Assembly (NCBI GenBank): GCA_036346375.1
Contig: CM070520.1
Location: 14,891,791 to 14,955,790 of the forward strand
Length of the DNA: 64,000 nucleotides
Reading direction: 5' to 3'
DNA from: Guadua angustifolia
Taxonomy: Eukaryota > Streptophyta > Magnoliopsida > Poales > Poaceae
The first letter of the stretch is position 1. Each line of letters begins with the position of its first letter. Position numbers and translations under genes: made by a program. Positions 33,200 to 43,490 of this stretch are shown here, in pieces. The notes under the pieces were generated by a model. It saw nothing but the letters and a program-made list of their open reading frames with translations. It did not search any database and was not told the origin of the DNA.

Positions 33200-34267
33200 G
33201 CTGACCCGTGTGTTCCTGAGACTCATATACGTGAGCAGGAACAATTTGCCGCTGCTGCATCTCCCCAACTATGGTTAACATTGGAAACAGTCACAACACG
33301 ACCTTCTGGACAGCGAGATGGCTCCAAGGTGATGCGCCGTCACAGATTGCGCCATGCCTATTCAAGCACTCCAAGAGGAAGACAAGGACGGTGGCAGACG
33401 CCTTGAGAAACAACAACTGGATACGAGACATACGCCACAACCTTGATCCGCAGTTGATTCAGGAATATGTTCGCCTCTGGACCAAAGTCCAGTCTACGCC
33501 GCTCCGTCCGGATACAGATGATGTCGTCACATGGTTGCACTCCTCGAAGGCATCTACTCAGCCAAATCGGCATACCACATGCAGTTCGCTGGCAGCATCC
33601 GCACATCCTTCGTGGTTACAATCTGGTCGGCGTGGGCACCGCTGCGCTGTAAGGTCTTCTTTTGGCTCACGCAGCAAGATCGCTTATGGACAGCACAGCG
33701 ATTGCAGACTAGAGGGTGGCCAAACCAATACTTTTGCCCGATGTGCTATCGAAATCTAGAGACGGTGCGCCATCTGTTTGTCAATCGTCCACAGTACATG
33801 GTACGTGGTCGTTTGTCGCACGTTGGGTTCGCATATCCTCGCTACAGCCGGAGCAATCGTGTTCTCACACAAATCTCGAACAGTGGAATTTGCGCCTACT
33901 AGACTGTCCATCGGTCCTCCGGAAAGGCGTCAAAAGTCTAGTCATCCTGATTTGTTGGCAATGGTGGAAAGAGCGCAATAATAGAATTTTCCGCAACACA
34001 TTCACAACCCATGATGAAATTCTGCAGACGATCAAAGATGAGGCTTCAATCTGGGCGCTCGCAGGGGCAAAGCACCTTAAAACGCTCCTAGGCCGCCTGC
34101 CTTAGCGTTTTTCTTTATTCAGTCCTTCTTTTTCTTTTTCTCTTTTCGTTTCATATCTCTAGTCTCTCCGCCTGAGATGCAGTATCCTGCACCATGTAAT
34201 ATCTAGAACAACGTACCTCTCTTCCTTCTTAATATAATCACAGCTTGCCTGTTTTCAAAAAAAAAAA
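33200..34267 (+). mobile_element. 5'-truncated L1-type LINE, 3' end with poly(A)
   Basis: The block carries the last part of an L1 ORF2, a 3' untranslated region of about 150 bp and an A11 tail at 34257-34267. Only the C-terminal zinc-binding domain remains, as expected for an insertion truncated during target-primed reverse transcription. The 5' edge near 33200 and the TSD were not fixed. It lies between the NLR LRR pieces and the NLR winged-helix piece. Confidence 0.75.
33260..34105 (+). pseudogene. LINE ORF2 C-terminus with zf-RVT domain, frameshifted
   Basis: Frame 33271-33540 has VNIGNSHNTTFWTARWLQGD, the usual block after the LINE reverse transcriptase. Frame 33531-33902 has the zf-RVT domain: WAPLRCKVFFWLTQQDRLWT, RLQTRGWPNQYFCPMC, VRHLFVN. 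Frame 33716-34105 ends with LVILICWQWWKERNNRIFRN up to a TAG. The paired Cys and His residues are those that bind zinc in plant L1 ORF2. At least two frameshifts. Confidence 0.8.
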
Positions 34268-34289
34268 CATGTCTTCATCTTAAGTTCTC

Positions 34290-34830
34290 CCAACCTTCAA
34301 GATCCAACACTACCAAGCGGATGAACATGTAAGGACATTTGGTTCACTGCACCAGATACCGTCAGTGAGCGAGTACAAGGCAGATCCATCTTTTCCAGCA
34401 GCATTGGGAGGTCCAGATCAGGCTGGTGGAGAAACACCAGCAGTATCTTAGCCTCGTTGGTGGCTGCTCCTGAGTCGAGCGTGATGCAGGTGGTGACAAC
34501 ATTCTTCTTAATCTGCTGATTTGGAGACAAGGAACTGGATCATAAAATGATTGGCTTGGTAGTGTTGAAGGTATTCACTTCAGAATTGTATTTGTGGGTC
34601 TTCACCGGATGGATGAATATCCCTATATGGACGAGCTCGGCGAAGTACTCCGCTATATCCTCGAATTCTCTCAACGTATGCACGGCGATCAGCCCTTCGG
34701 CTTTCCATTTTCTGATGAAACGATCCTTGTCGATAATGTACCCCTGCGAGAACGTACTTATGTACAGGCAGCGACAATAGCTTCAGGTCGCAAGGAAGAT
34801 TATCACATTGACGCGGCACAAATTAAAGGA
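34290..34830 (-). pseudogene. NLR resistance gene, NB-ARC winged-helix and linker, frameshifted
   Basis: Reading the minus strand, 34815-34750 gives DNLPCDLKLLSLP, then one frame change, then YIIDKDRFIRKWKAEGLI and EYFAELVHIGIFIHP (34745-34590), the winged-helix subdomain of an NB-ARC ATPase. Further on comes a CTRSLTVSG segment typical of the NB-ARC to LRR linker. The P-loop, kinase-2 and coiled-coil parts were not found upstream. Together with the LRR pieces at 28006-30260 it may be one NLR split by insertions, or another copy of the cluster. Confidence 0.75.
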
Positions 34831-34839
34831 TCCTAATTT

Positions 34840-35625
34840 GTACGTGAGTTTGCCCAATCTTTTATGGTATATTCGGATGTGCAACAATATACTAGTTAGG
34901 TTGCTATAGTATTTGTGTTGTGGCAACGAGTCTAAACAGTGGGTATAAAATAGAGCTCTTTTACAGTGATTAAAATCAATATAAGCCGTCCATTCCTTTA
35001 AATTTAATGGTTGAAATCAATTTAGATCTAGTTATACTACCACCTGTAGTATTGGTAGTAAAATTCAGAGAGAGGTAAAAGGGTAAAAAAAATTCCATCA
35101 TACCATTTTTTCTCTACGGTAAAACTCGTTATGTAATCCTGATGAATAGTGGATGAATAGATAAGAAGTCTCTGAAGATTACCAGGTATTCGATGAATCC
35201 GAAACTATGAATGAATTAGGAAAAATCTAAAATACCCTGATGAATGGATCGGAAAAGTCTAAAATACTCTTGAGAAATAGATGGTTAGATTTGATTTCTA
35301 CTACACTACTTACTACCTATGTTATCCACTGTAAAATTTCTCATAAAATACTATTTCACCTTTGGGAACACACAAATAAAGAGACTAAAGAACACAAATC
35401 ACTTAAGAGAGAGATAGTGAGTGAAAATGAGATATATGTCCCCCACATATACCCCCTTAGGGTTCTTTATATAGAGATAGGGGATGGTTATTTTCCATCA
35501 TACCCCTCAATAATTACAAAATATAAGGGTAAATTGGTACATTCCTTTAATGTATCACTTGTGGGCTTACCCTAAGGCCCAAAATACATTTATGACAGCC
35601 TGCACATAGTCTAACTTGTCTTTGG
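34840..35625. other. Unassigned, possibly an LTR fragment
   Basis: No gene. CCCTTAGGGTTCTTTATATAGAGATAGGGG-like promoter sequence (about 35455-35485) and repeated GGCCCA/GGGCTTA motifs downstream suggest a decayed LTR, but no paired end was found. Confidence 0.35.
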
Positions 35626-35911
35626 GCTTATCATAAGACCCACTAGGCACTCTTTGCAGCCCAAAAGGAGATAGACACTCACACAACAATATTATATCGT
35701 CGGTTAGCTCCGAAGTCCCGATGGTTGATCGGACGGAGGAGGTAGTTGCCTAGCCCCTCGAGTGCCGGGATGCCCTAGACGGCTTATTATAAGACCCACT
35801 AGGCACTCTTTGTAGCCCAAAAGGAGATAGGCACTCACACAACAATATTATATTGTCGGTTAGCTCCGAAGTCCTGATGATTGATCGGACGGAGGAGGTA
35901 GTTGCCTAGCC
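35626..35911. repeat. 156-bp tandem duplication, about 1.8 copies
   Basis: Starts at GGCTTATCATAAGACCC (35625) and again at GGCTTATTATAAGACCC (35781). The second copy ends near 35911 after GTTGCCTAGCCC. The copies differ at only a few bases. Confidence 0.85.
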
Positions 35912-36345
35912 CTTAGAAGATAACAGAGTGGTTGTAGCAAGGGTTGTGCCATAATAGTGGGCGAAGGCCTCGAAGTAGGTGGCTCATCCGGCGGCAAAGC
36001 TGTTGCGGCTGTCCTACTGAGGTAGTGACCTCGAGGCAAGCGACGTGTAGAAGTGAAGCCGTTAGGGTAGAGCTAGCCAACATGCCAAGGCCAAGGCCAT
36101 GAAGTAGGCAGCGTGTCCCGCGGAGAGCTGTCATGGCCACTATGCCGAAGCGATGACCTCGAGGTAGGAGGCGTGTAGAGGCATAACCACCCTACTGAGG
36201 CTAGGACCTCAAGGCAAGCTGTGTGTACTCTAGCAAACCTATCTTGGCCACCTTGCTAAGGTAGTGACCTCGAGGTTGGCGGTGCGTAGAAATGGAGCTG
36301 CCAAGGTAAAACCGCTCCGTCAAGGCTAGGGCCTTGAAGTAGGCG
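35912..36345. repeat. Imperfect repeats built on GTGACCTCGAGG
   Basis: Variants of GACCTCGAGGYAAGCGGCGTGTAGAA alternate with GCCTTGAAGTAGGCGG every 40-70 bp (about seven copies). Non-coding, origin unknown; they lie directly upstream of the kinase exons. Confidence 0.55.
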
Positions 36346-36451
36346 GTGTCATGCTGATAAAACCATTAAACTTGCCAAATATCATCATTGCTACTATTTT
36401 ATTTGTTCAAATAAGTGAAGAACAGTTCCATTATCTGATAGTGTGTTGCAG

Positions 36452-38741
36452 TAATCTAGCACATAACAATCTTAGCGGTGATATACCAGCACAGCCACTT
36501 CAGCTATCTCAATACAAGTACGGCATATCTTTAGTATAACAGATCATATTATACCAGAAAGAAATGTGCACTACTATACAGTTTACATAATTAGTGAAAT
36601 CTTGTCTTTCCGGCTATACGGGTAACCATTTGAATTGTGGCCAACACTTAATTCCATGTGAAGGAGGCCCCACTAAGACAGGTAATTTATAAAGCATCAT
36701 GGCAGTCAATATTTAACCCTACATTTGGAGCAAGATACCATGCACTTTTTTGCCAGACTAAATGCTTGGTATACCAACAGGTGGATCAAGAAACTCCACA
36801 CCCAAGGTGGTTCTTGGAAGCATTGGTGGAGTAGTCACTCTCCTTGCTGCTGTAGTTTTGTTTCATCTATGGTGGAAAAGAATGCGTCACCGACCTGAAA
36901 TATTCATTGATGTTCCAGGTTTGTTCAGCGGTAGCACTACATTTGTCTAACGCTTGCCATATTGAAACTTTCAACCATGAAAACAATTTTCCATGGATTG
37001 AAATGGCTCAACAAATTGGCATTCCACAACAAACACTAAACAATTGAGACATGATAAGCATATACCAACAATTTTCAGGTCAGCACGATCACAGCCTAGA
37101 ATTTGGGCAGATAAAGCGGTTCTTGTGGCGAGAGCTCCAGATTGCAACCAACAATTTCAGTGAGCAAAGTGTTCTTGGCAGGGGCGGTTTCAGTAAGGTG
37201 TACAAAGGAGTGCTTCCAGGTCCAGACGGCAGACAGGTTGCAGTAAAACGACTGTTTGAAGTGGGAAGGCCAGAAGGGGAAATGGCTTTCCTTAGAGAAG
37301 TCGAGTTGATAAGCACTGCTGTGCACAAGAACATATTAAGATTGATAGGGTTCTGCACGACACCAACAGAGCGGCTCTTGGTGTACCCTTTCATGGAGAA
37401 TCTGAGTGTTGCTTCCCGTTTGAGAGGTAATATTAAGCTAACATCATCTTTTTGTCATCATATTAGACTATGCACTTGTCTATTTGATTGGTCTTTGTTT
37501 AAATGTGCCAATCTAAGGATGCACTTGTATTCTATCAGGTACTGTATTGCTAGAAACTAGGAACGAATGTTGTAAATGCTGAATCTGTGAAGAAGTACAG
37601 ATAATTGAATTAACTCTAATGTTTATATGGGAGCTAATAAAAGTTTCATAAAAAGTCTTTTTAGGGTAATACTACACCCTATAATTCATTTGTTCAACAC
37701 TGCTGCTGATGAAACTTATGAAAAATATACAGATATAAAGCTAAATGAACCAGCATTAGATTGGCCAACGAGAATGAGAATCACTCTTGGCGCTGCCCGT
37801 GGTTTGGAATACCTCCATGAGCACTGCAACCCCAAGATCATCCACCGTGATGTCAAGGCTACCAACGTCTTGCTTGATGGGAACTTCGAAGCAGTGGTAG
37901 GAGACTTTGGGTTGGCGAAGATGATGGACATAGGGAGGAACACAGTGACAACTGGGGTCCGCGGGACAATGGGCCACATAGCTCCTGAGTACCTGAAGAC
38001 AGGGAGGCCATCAGTGAAGACAGACATATTTGGATATGGTGTGATGTTGTTAGAGATAGTGACAAGAGAGCGTGCAATCTTTCATGGCTTGTTGGAAGGA
38101 GCAGGCGAGGTCATGCTCATTGATCAAGTAAGATGACATAACATTATCCTACTATTGTTCACAAGTACTCAAGTAAAGATTACATTGCATGATGTTATTG
38201 ATAGCTCATGAAACTGGAGTAACAGAAGCATGTCGAGGTCTCAGCAGTGTTGCTCACCTTAGTAATTAGTATGGGTAGCAGTTAGGTATGAGCATGACCA
38301 TGAAACATGTGACTTGTGGTATGAACAATGAAATCTCCTTGCAACTTCTGGTAAAATGATGACTCACGTGTTCACATAATTGACTCATATGAGACTGACT
38401 GACTGGTTAATGTGAAGGTGAAGCTGTCGATGCAAGAAGGGCGATTGGAAGACATCATGGACCGCAATCTGGACTGTGCATATGACCCCGAAGAGCTGGC
38501 TAAGATTATCCAAGTAGCACTCCTCTGCACCCACATGGAACCTGATCACCGCCCTGCGATGTCAGAAGTTGTACAGATGCTGGAAGGAGATGTTGTCCCG
38601 GCAGATCGGTGGGAGGAATGGCAGCTTGCTGAGCTTACCCGCAGGCAGCAGTATGAGATGAGGCAGCAGCAGAAGTTGTTCAGTTTCAGTGAGGAGTCTC
38701 TCAACATTCAGGAAGCCATTGAGCTGTCTAGTGGCAGATGA
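36452..38741 (+). pseudogene. LRR receptor-like kinase, LRR-II (SERK/BAK1-like) type, 5'-truncated gene of six exons
   Basis: Exons inferred by splice signals and phase: 36452-36517, 36614-36681, 36781-36918, 37079-37426, 37733-38127, 38418-38741. All join in phase to 445 residues and a TGA. Order: last LRR (AHNNLSGDIP), NCGQHL-C-E cap, membrane helix (VVLGSIGGVVTLLAAVVLF), juxtamembrane FGQIKRFLWRELQIATNNFS, then the kinase: GRGGFSKVYKG loop, VAVKR lysine, HRDVKATN catalytic loop (RD type), GDFGLAK, GTMGHIAPEY and a tail ending in IQEAIELSSGR. Such kinases act as plasma-membrane co-receptors. Odd points: no signal peptide or earlier LRR exons upstream; the intron before exon 2 ends GG, not AG; Ser replaces the third Gly of the P-loop. 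The kinase frame is clean, so a longer gene with distant 5' exons is not excluded. Confidence 0.85.
36612..36613 (+). other. Non-canonical splice acceptor (GG) before kinase exon 2
   Basis: The phase and the conserved NYTGNHLNC junction place exon 2 at 36614, but the two bases before it are GG. No AG in the preceding 20 bases gives an in-phase join. Mutation or base-call error. Confidence 0.6.
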
Positions 38742-39422
38742 GCTGCAAGATCATTAAATTGTAACATGATTTTCACTTGTTTCTTGAGCAGAAAGGGTGA
38801 AGGAAACATCAGAAGAACCTTTTATAGATGTTGTCTATTAGGAATAGTCTGTAGAATCATTACATAATTATTTTCATAGGTAACTGTACCTTTTCAGTGT
38901 GCTATGAACACAACGGTGTGCGGCTACATCTAGGTCAGACCTTCACCTTCGTATGTGTATATATGGACTTACTTATACATTTGTTTTGATAGTGTACTTG
39001 CTAATATATTCCAACTTACTGGGTAAGTCTTGTCATCTTGCACATGAAGTTATCCAATTAGAGTATATTACTGTTTATTAAATATGCCCCAAACATAAAT
39101 CTTGAAAGAATTCAAATTCAAATTTAGCCAAAGAACCAGTGGGTTTTCCCCGGAAACCAGTCCAAAACTATCTGGTTTCCAGAACCACCTTGGAGGCTGT
39201 TTTTGTGTTGGTTACAGTTTTCAAAATCCTGACTACAGATGTGTAAGCTGAACAACAATGACCTAAAGAAAACTTTGCACATCAAAGCAGGATCTCTCAG
39301 AGTTTCCTTTCCCACAGCAAAAATTGAATGGAAAGTAGCTTTTTTTATATAAGATGTAAGGGTGACTGGAGCAATGAAGCTGACCATCAATAAAGATACA
39401 GATATACAACCAACACAGAAAA
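38742..39422 (+). other. 3' flank of the kinase gene
   Basis: Contains the presumed 3' UTR and flank, AT-rich, with no further gene. It is repeated with few differences at 63187-63867. It ends GAAAA just before the LTR. Confidence 0.7.
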
Positions 39423-41706
39423 TGTGAGGACCCCCCCAAATCCCCTTTAATCCCCAATCATCAAAGCATCATTGGGCAAAAGCATGTATTAAGGAAGTTA
39501 ATAATTAAGCATGAACACGCATTAGTTAACCAAGTGTATGAGCAAGTGCATAATCATTGCATAAGCATATGAGCATTCATATCAGCATGCATGGCTGTGG
39601 CAGTAAGTAGCAAGGGAGTAAAGGTAAAATGGTAAAACAGTAAATGGAGTGAATGAGTAAATGTGGCATGGTAGAAGTAAGAGCAGTGCAGTCAAAGCAA
39701 GACCAGAGATTCATTCCCTTTCCTTCAGACCAAGAAAGGGGAGAGAGCAAGGTTCAGCTTCCCTTTCCCAATTGTCTCCTTCCCCTTTTCCCATTCTCAG
39801 CCAAGCCAGTACTTTCCCTAGCCACATCCATCGCCCTTATCAAAGACCAAGAACTAGTAGCAGCACAACTGAGAGCAACCAAGCAAGCCAGCTGAGGGAA
39901 CCAGAAGACAGGCAAGCAAGATCCCTCCCCCATTCTTTCCATTTTCAACCAAACCAGCAAAGCCCCCATCCCATTTGGCCATTCCCCATTCCAAAACCGA
40001 AGCCAGCACCAACATTCAGTACATCCCCCATTCCATAGCCAACCAAGGAGAGCAAGAGCCAGAAGAAGTCAACCAAGCCAGGGAGCAAGAAGGGGAAATC
40101 GGGAGAAGTCAGGAGGAAGGTCAAGAAGGAGGAGCTAGGAGCAAGCCGAACAGAGGGGAAGCCAGAGAACCGGCCACTCCATCAGCATCCCCATCTCCAA
40201 CCCCAGCAAATCTTCAATCTCCCCAGAACCAAGCCATCAACGTAGGTAAAGTAGAGTACTTGTTGATTTATAGGTCAGCAATTAAGTAGTAGAGTAGCAA
40301 TAGTGTAGCAGAGTAGTTGTAAAATCAGTAGATCGGGAAGAACCAATTTGGGTTTGGTAGGGAAAGTAGCAGCGGCCGCATGAGGAGGAGAACCGACAGT
40401 AGGAGACGTCGGCCAGAGGAGAGGAGTTGAAGCTTGTCTCCAGTAAAAGGGCAGAGAGGAGAGGAGGACGCTCGGTAGAGCAGATAAGCTGAAGGCTCCC
40501 AAGTTCGGCCAGAGAAAATGAGGCAGAGAGGAGTAGGGGAAGCTCAACTCCAACCGGCCAGAGAGGAGAAACCATCAAAGAGAGCTTCGGCTGGGTGGTA
40601 GAGAGATAGATAGATGGAGTAGCGGTCGGCTAGAGAACCAGGCCAAGTGGAAGTCGGCAGGAGAGGAGGAGAATAGCAGCCAAGAGAGGAGGGAGGAGAG
40701 CAGACTTCGGCCGAGTAAGCCAATGAGCAGAGGGGAAAGAAATGAGAGGAGGCTAGAGAATAGGGAAGTAAGAAGAAGAAGAGAAGAAAAAGAGAGAGAT
40801 GGCAGTGGGAAGAAAAGAAAAAGGGAAGGAAGAGAAAATAGAAAAGTGTACCCCTGGTTGAGAGGGAGTATAACTGTGCTTGGAGTTGTGTGACAGCCTG
40901 GGATAGGTGTCACAAACTCGAAGTACAGGGTGGATAACTAATACTAGTGTAGCGATAAACGTTCTGGGGCATCTCTTGTGGGTGTCATTATGGGTAAAGT
41001 GATACAAACCTGCGCAGGGTAAATCTTGAATTCAAGCCAGTCTTCTGGATTGGAGACTATGGACAACTTCGGCTATCTCATGTACAGTGTTAGTAGAAAT
41101 TTCTAAAAATCTAAAATCAACCACCTTTGTAACTAAAACTTAATTTCTGTAATAAGAGTACTTTGTTAAAAGGTTATCTTTGAGTGAGGATAGAGTTCGT
41201 AGATTAAATCAGGAGGAAAAATCATTTACTGCATTTTTATATTATTGCTTGTTGAGTACTTCGTACTCACTCTTGCTTAACCCTTCCTTTTCTTAGAAGG
41301 TGAGGTCCTTAGCAACCCTCGAGGCATGGTTGGAGGACCACTCCCAGGAGCAAGACCTACCAGAAGATGGCTATTACTACTATTACTATCGGGAGCAGTA
41401 GTAGTATTAGTAAATCCATTTCCGTATAGCTAGCAGTTGAAGGGAGATAGGAGTTAAGACCATCTTTTGTTGTGATATTATTATGTAAGGTTAAGACTTG
41501 GACAATAGCCATGTGTGGCTAATGGAATGTAATAAAGGGTTCCGTTATCTGTCTCTAATTATTGTTCTGCTACAATACTCTGTACACAGCGTAGTAACTA
41601 ATAAAGCATTGGAATGTCCGATGTTTTGCTAGTTGTTGTGCTGAGATCCGTGTAGTTAACTCTAGGTGACAGTCGTTACCAAGGGTTAATTATGCGGGTC
41701 GCCACA
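39423..41706 (+). repeat. Left LTR of the Tekay-like element (type A)
   Basis: 2,284 bp from TGTGAGGACCCCCC to GGTCGCCACA. The edge at 39423 is supported by the same junction at 63868. The middle (40000-40850) is strongly purine-rich GA sequence; ORFs there are low-complexity and not genes. 41365-41405 holds a near-perfect hairpin (TACTACTATTACTA and TAGTAGTATTAGTA). Confidence 0.75.
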
Positions 41707-41708
41707 GG

Positions 41709-41720
41709 TGGTATCAGAGC
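41709..41720 (+). other. Primer-binding site of the Tekay-like element (initiator tRNA-Met)
   Basis: TGGTATCAGAGC, two bases after the LTR end. Confidence 0.92.
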
Positions 41721-42110
41721 AATGGTTACGAGAACCACGCAATAAATAACTAGAGACTGATAAAGAACTTAAGGAAACTGTTTTCTTTCTAGCTATACGG
41801 CACTAAGGCTACAATAAACCTCAACTTATCAAATTTTATGAGTTGTATTATTCTATTGTCTAGTTGCTTTAATGAGACCACCCAGTTGCTATTAGAACCT
41901 TTTTGCCTGATGTTTGATTGTTGTCCCTTATAATATTATTCATGAATAATCTGCTAGCATGCATCTTCTATCTAAATTAATGATCTATTGTAAATGTAAG
42001 TTTGCTGCAATTCTTTCATTAGTAGCATGATAGTTGTGCATAATAAAAATTTGCTTAATCACATTCCATTTGAGTAGAAGCTAAATGCATGTTCTGTGAT
42101 CTGTTCATTA
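41721..42110 (+). other. Leader of the Tekay-like element, left part
   Basis: AT-rich, no ORF of note. Interrupted by the Reina-like insertion; continues at 47416. Confidence 0.6.
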
Positions 42111-42115
42111 GAGGC
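42111..42115. repeat. TSD of the Reina-like element, left (GAGGC)
   Basis: Repeated exactly at 47416-47420. Confidence 0.93.
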
Positions 42116-42538
42116 TGATATGAGCAACACCAATCGAGTATATTTCCGAAAGAGCAGGAGGGAGCAAGGCGCAACACAACAAGAATAGAAGCTGCGGAAG
42201 GTCAGGACTCTATGTCCAGCCGCATAGTTGATAGATATTTTCTTTATTTACTCAGTTCAATAATGTTCAGGACTCCTAGTCCGAGTCCATCAAGGTTAGC
42301 AATTGCTATCCGAGTAGTACCTTGTTAGGGCAAAGATTATGAATAAAAGGAGCAACAGAGGAGAGGGAGGGATATACCTTCCATTGCAGACTTAAGTCTA
42401 GGCGTTGCCGACGATTAAACGGTTGTTATTACGTCATACCGCCACCATAGGTCGCCGGCGAGAGCTGCGCCATTGCCGTCGGCCTCATGATCGGGCTTGA
42501 TCTCGGGACTCGAGCCTACGATCGGAGCATCCATATCA
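42116..42538 (+). repeat. 5' LTR of the Reina-like element
   Basis: 423 bp, pair of 46990-47415. An AATAAAAGG stretch near 42341 may serve as the TATA-like element. Confidence 0.92.
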
Positions 42539-42539
42539 A

Positions 42540-42556
42540 TCGGTATCGATTCAGCG
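42540..42556 (+). other. Degenerate primer-binding site of the Reina-like element
   Basis: TCGGTATCGATTCAGCG follows the LTR; it resembles the initiator-Met site TGGTATCAGA but with changes. Sequence error or a weakened site. Confidence 0.45.
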
Positions 42557-42566
42557 ATTCGCCTCC

Positions 42567-43490
42567 ATGGATTCTGTGGAGGATCGCTTAGGCACTCGAG
42601 ACAACCGCAGACATCAAATCGGCCATGACCACCGAGAAGACTCTGACCGATTTCCTCAAAGTCGCTGGCAAGCAACCGTCGAGGGACTGTCTGTCACGGA
42701 TACTCTGGCCGCCAGCGCGATTGGCGCCCACCATCATCCGGGTCGTTCCGCTCAACAGACGCCAAGACGGAAGCGAGAGCAGACGGGGACTGTGGGCGAG
42801 TAGCGGCGGCGGTCGCCGTTGGCCTTCCGTATTTCGCTCGACCTCTGGGTCACGACGGCTCAAGACCCGTTGCTCGATGAGACAAGGCGGCGGCGGCGAC
42901 TCCATGGCGTCCCTGAGGAAGAATGGGTTGAGATGGCGGGTTTCACCTCCGTGGGGAAGCTCAAGAATTCCTTGACAGTTGGGAACGCGAGGATCCACAC
43001 ATTACCTGGGCAGAATTTTAGGACGCTTACTCACAGCGGTTCACTCGCCACTCTACGACCGGTCCGCTCGGGGATTTGGCGAATTGCAAACAAGGCTTGA
43101 ACCGCGTAGATGACTACGCCAAAGACTTCCAGCGCCTTCTTGCTCGGACCACAAGGCTGTCTAAAGGAGATCAGGTCGAATTGTTCACCGCCGGCTTGTC
43201 TCCCACATTGACGGCAGAAGTGCAACGCGATCGTCCGCGCAATTTGGCTGATGCTATTGGCCTGGCCAGAGAAGCAGAGCGGCGTGAAGATCTCTGGATC
43301 GCCAAGGCCACACAAGCAGCGAGGTACCGCCCCAATGCCACTCGTAATTCCGCCAAAGATCACCTCTCTGCGGGGCGAGTGGACGGATCACGGAACAGGC
43401 GCACCAATACCGCAGGGGACAACTACTCATGGCGCGTCTTCTATCAGCCGCGCCCCTTCGGAAGCTACAACAGGACACCAACGAGTATCA
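42567..43490 (+). pseudogene. Reina-like gag, frameshifted
   Basis: The frames change several times: MTTEKTLTDFLK near 42625, DETRRRRRLHGVPEEEWVEM near 42870, then NRVDDYAKDFQRLLARTTRL and FTAGLSPTLTAEVQRDRP and LADAIGLAREAERRE (43097-43300), the conserved end of the capsid domain. The zinc knuckle follows in the pol frame. At least three indels. Gag would form the particle. Confidence 0.75.

Noticed and set aside
35626..35911. CRISPR-like array
   Set aside because: Only 1.8 copies of a 156-bp unit without spacers, in a plant genome.
39653..40290. Open frames in the type-A LTR
   Set aside because: Low-complexity Gln/Glu/Ser/Pro strings within purine-rich LTR sequence; not genes.
41365..41405. 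Hairpin TACTACTATTACTA / TAGTAGTATTAGTA as a microRNA gene
   Set aside because: Short simple-sequence hairpin within an LTR, also in the other LTR; no precursor-like extension.
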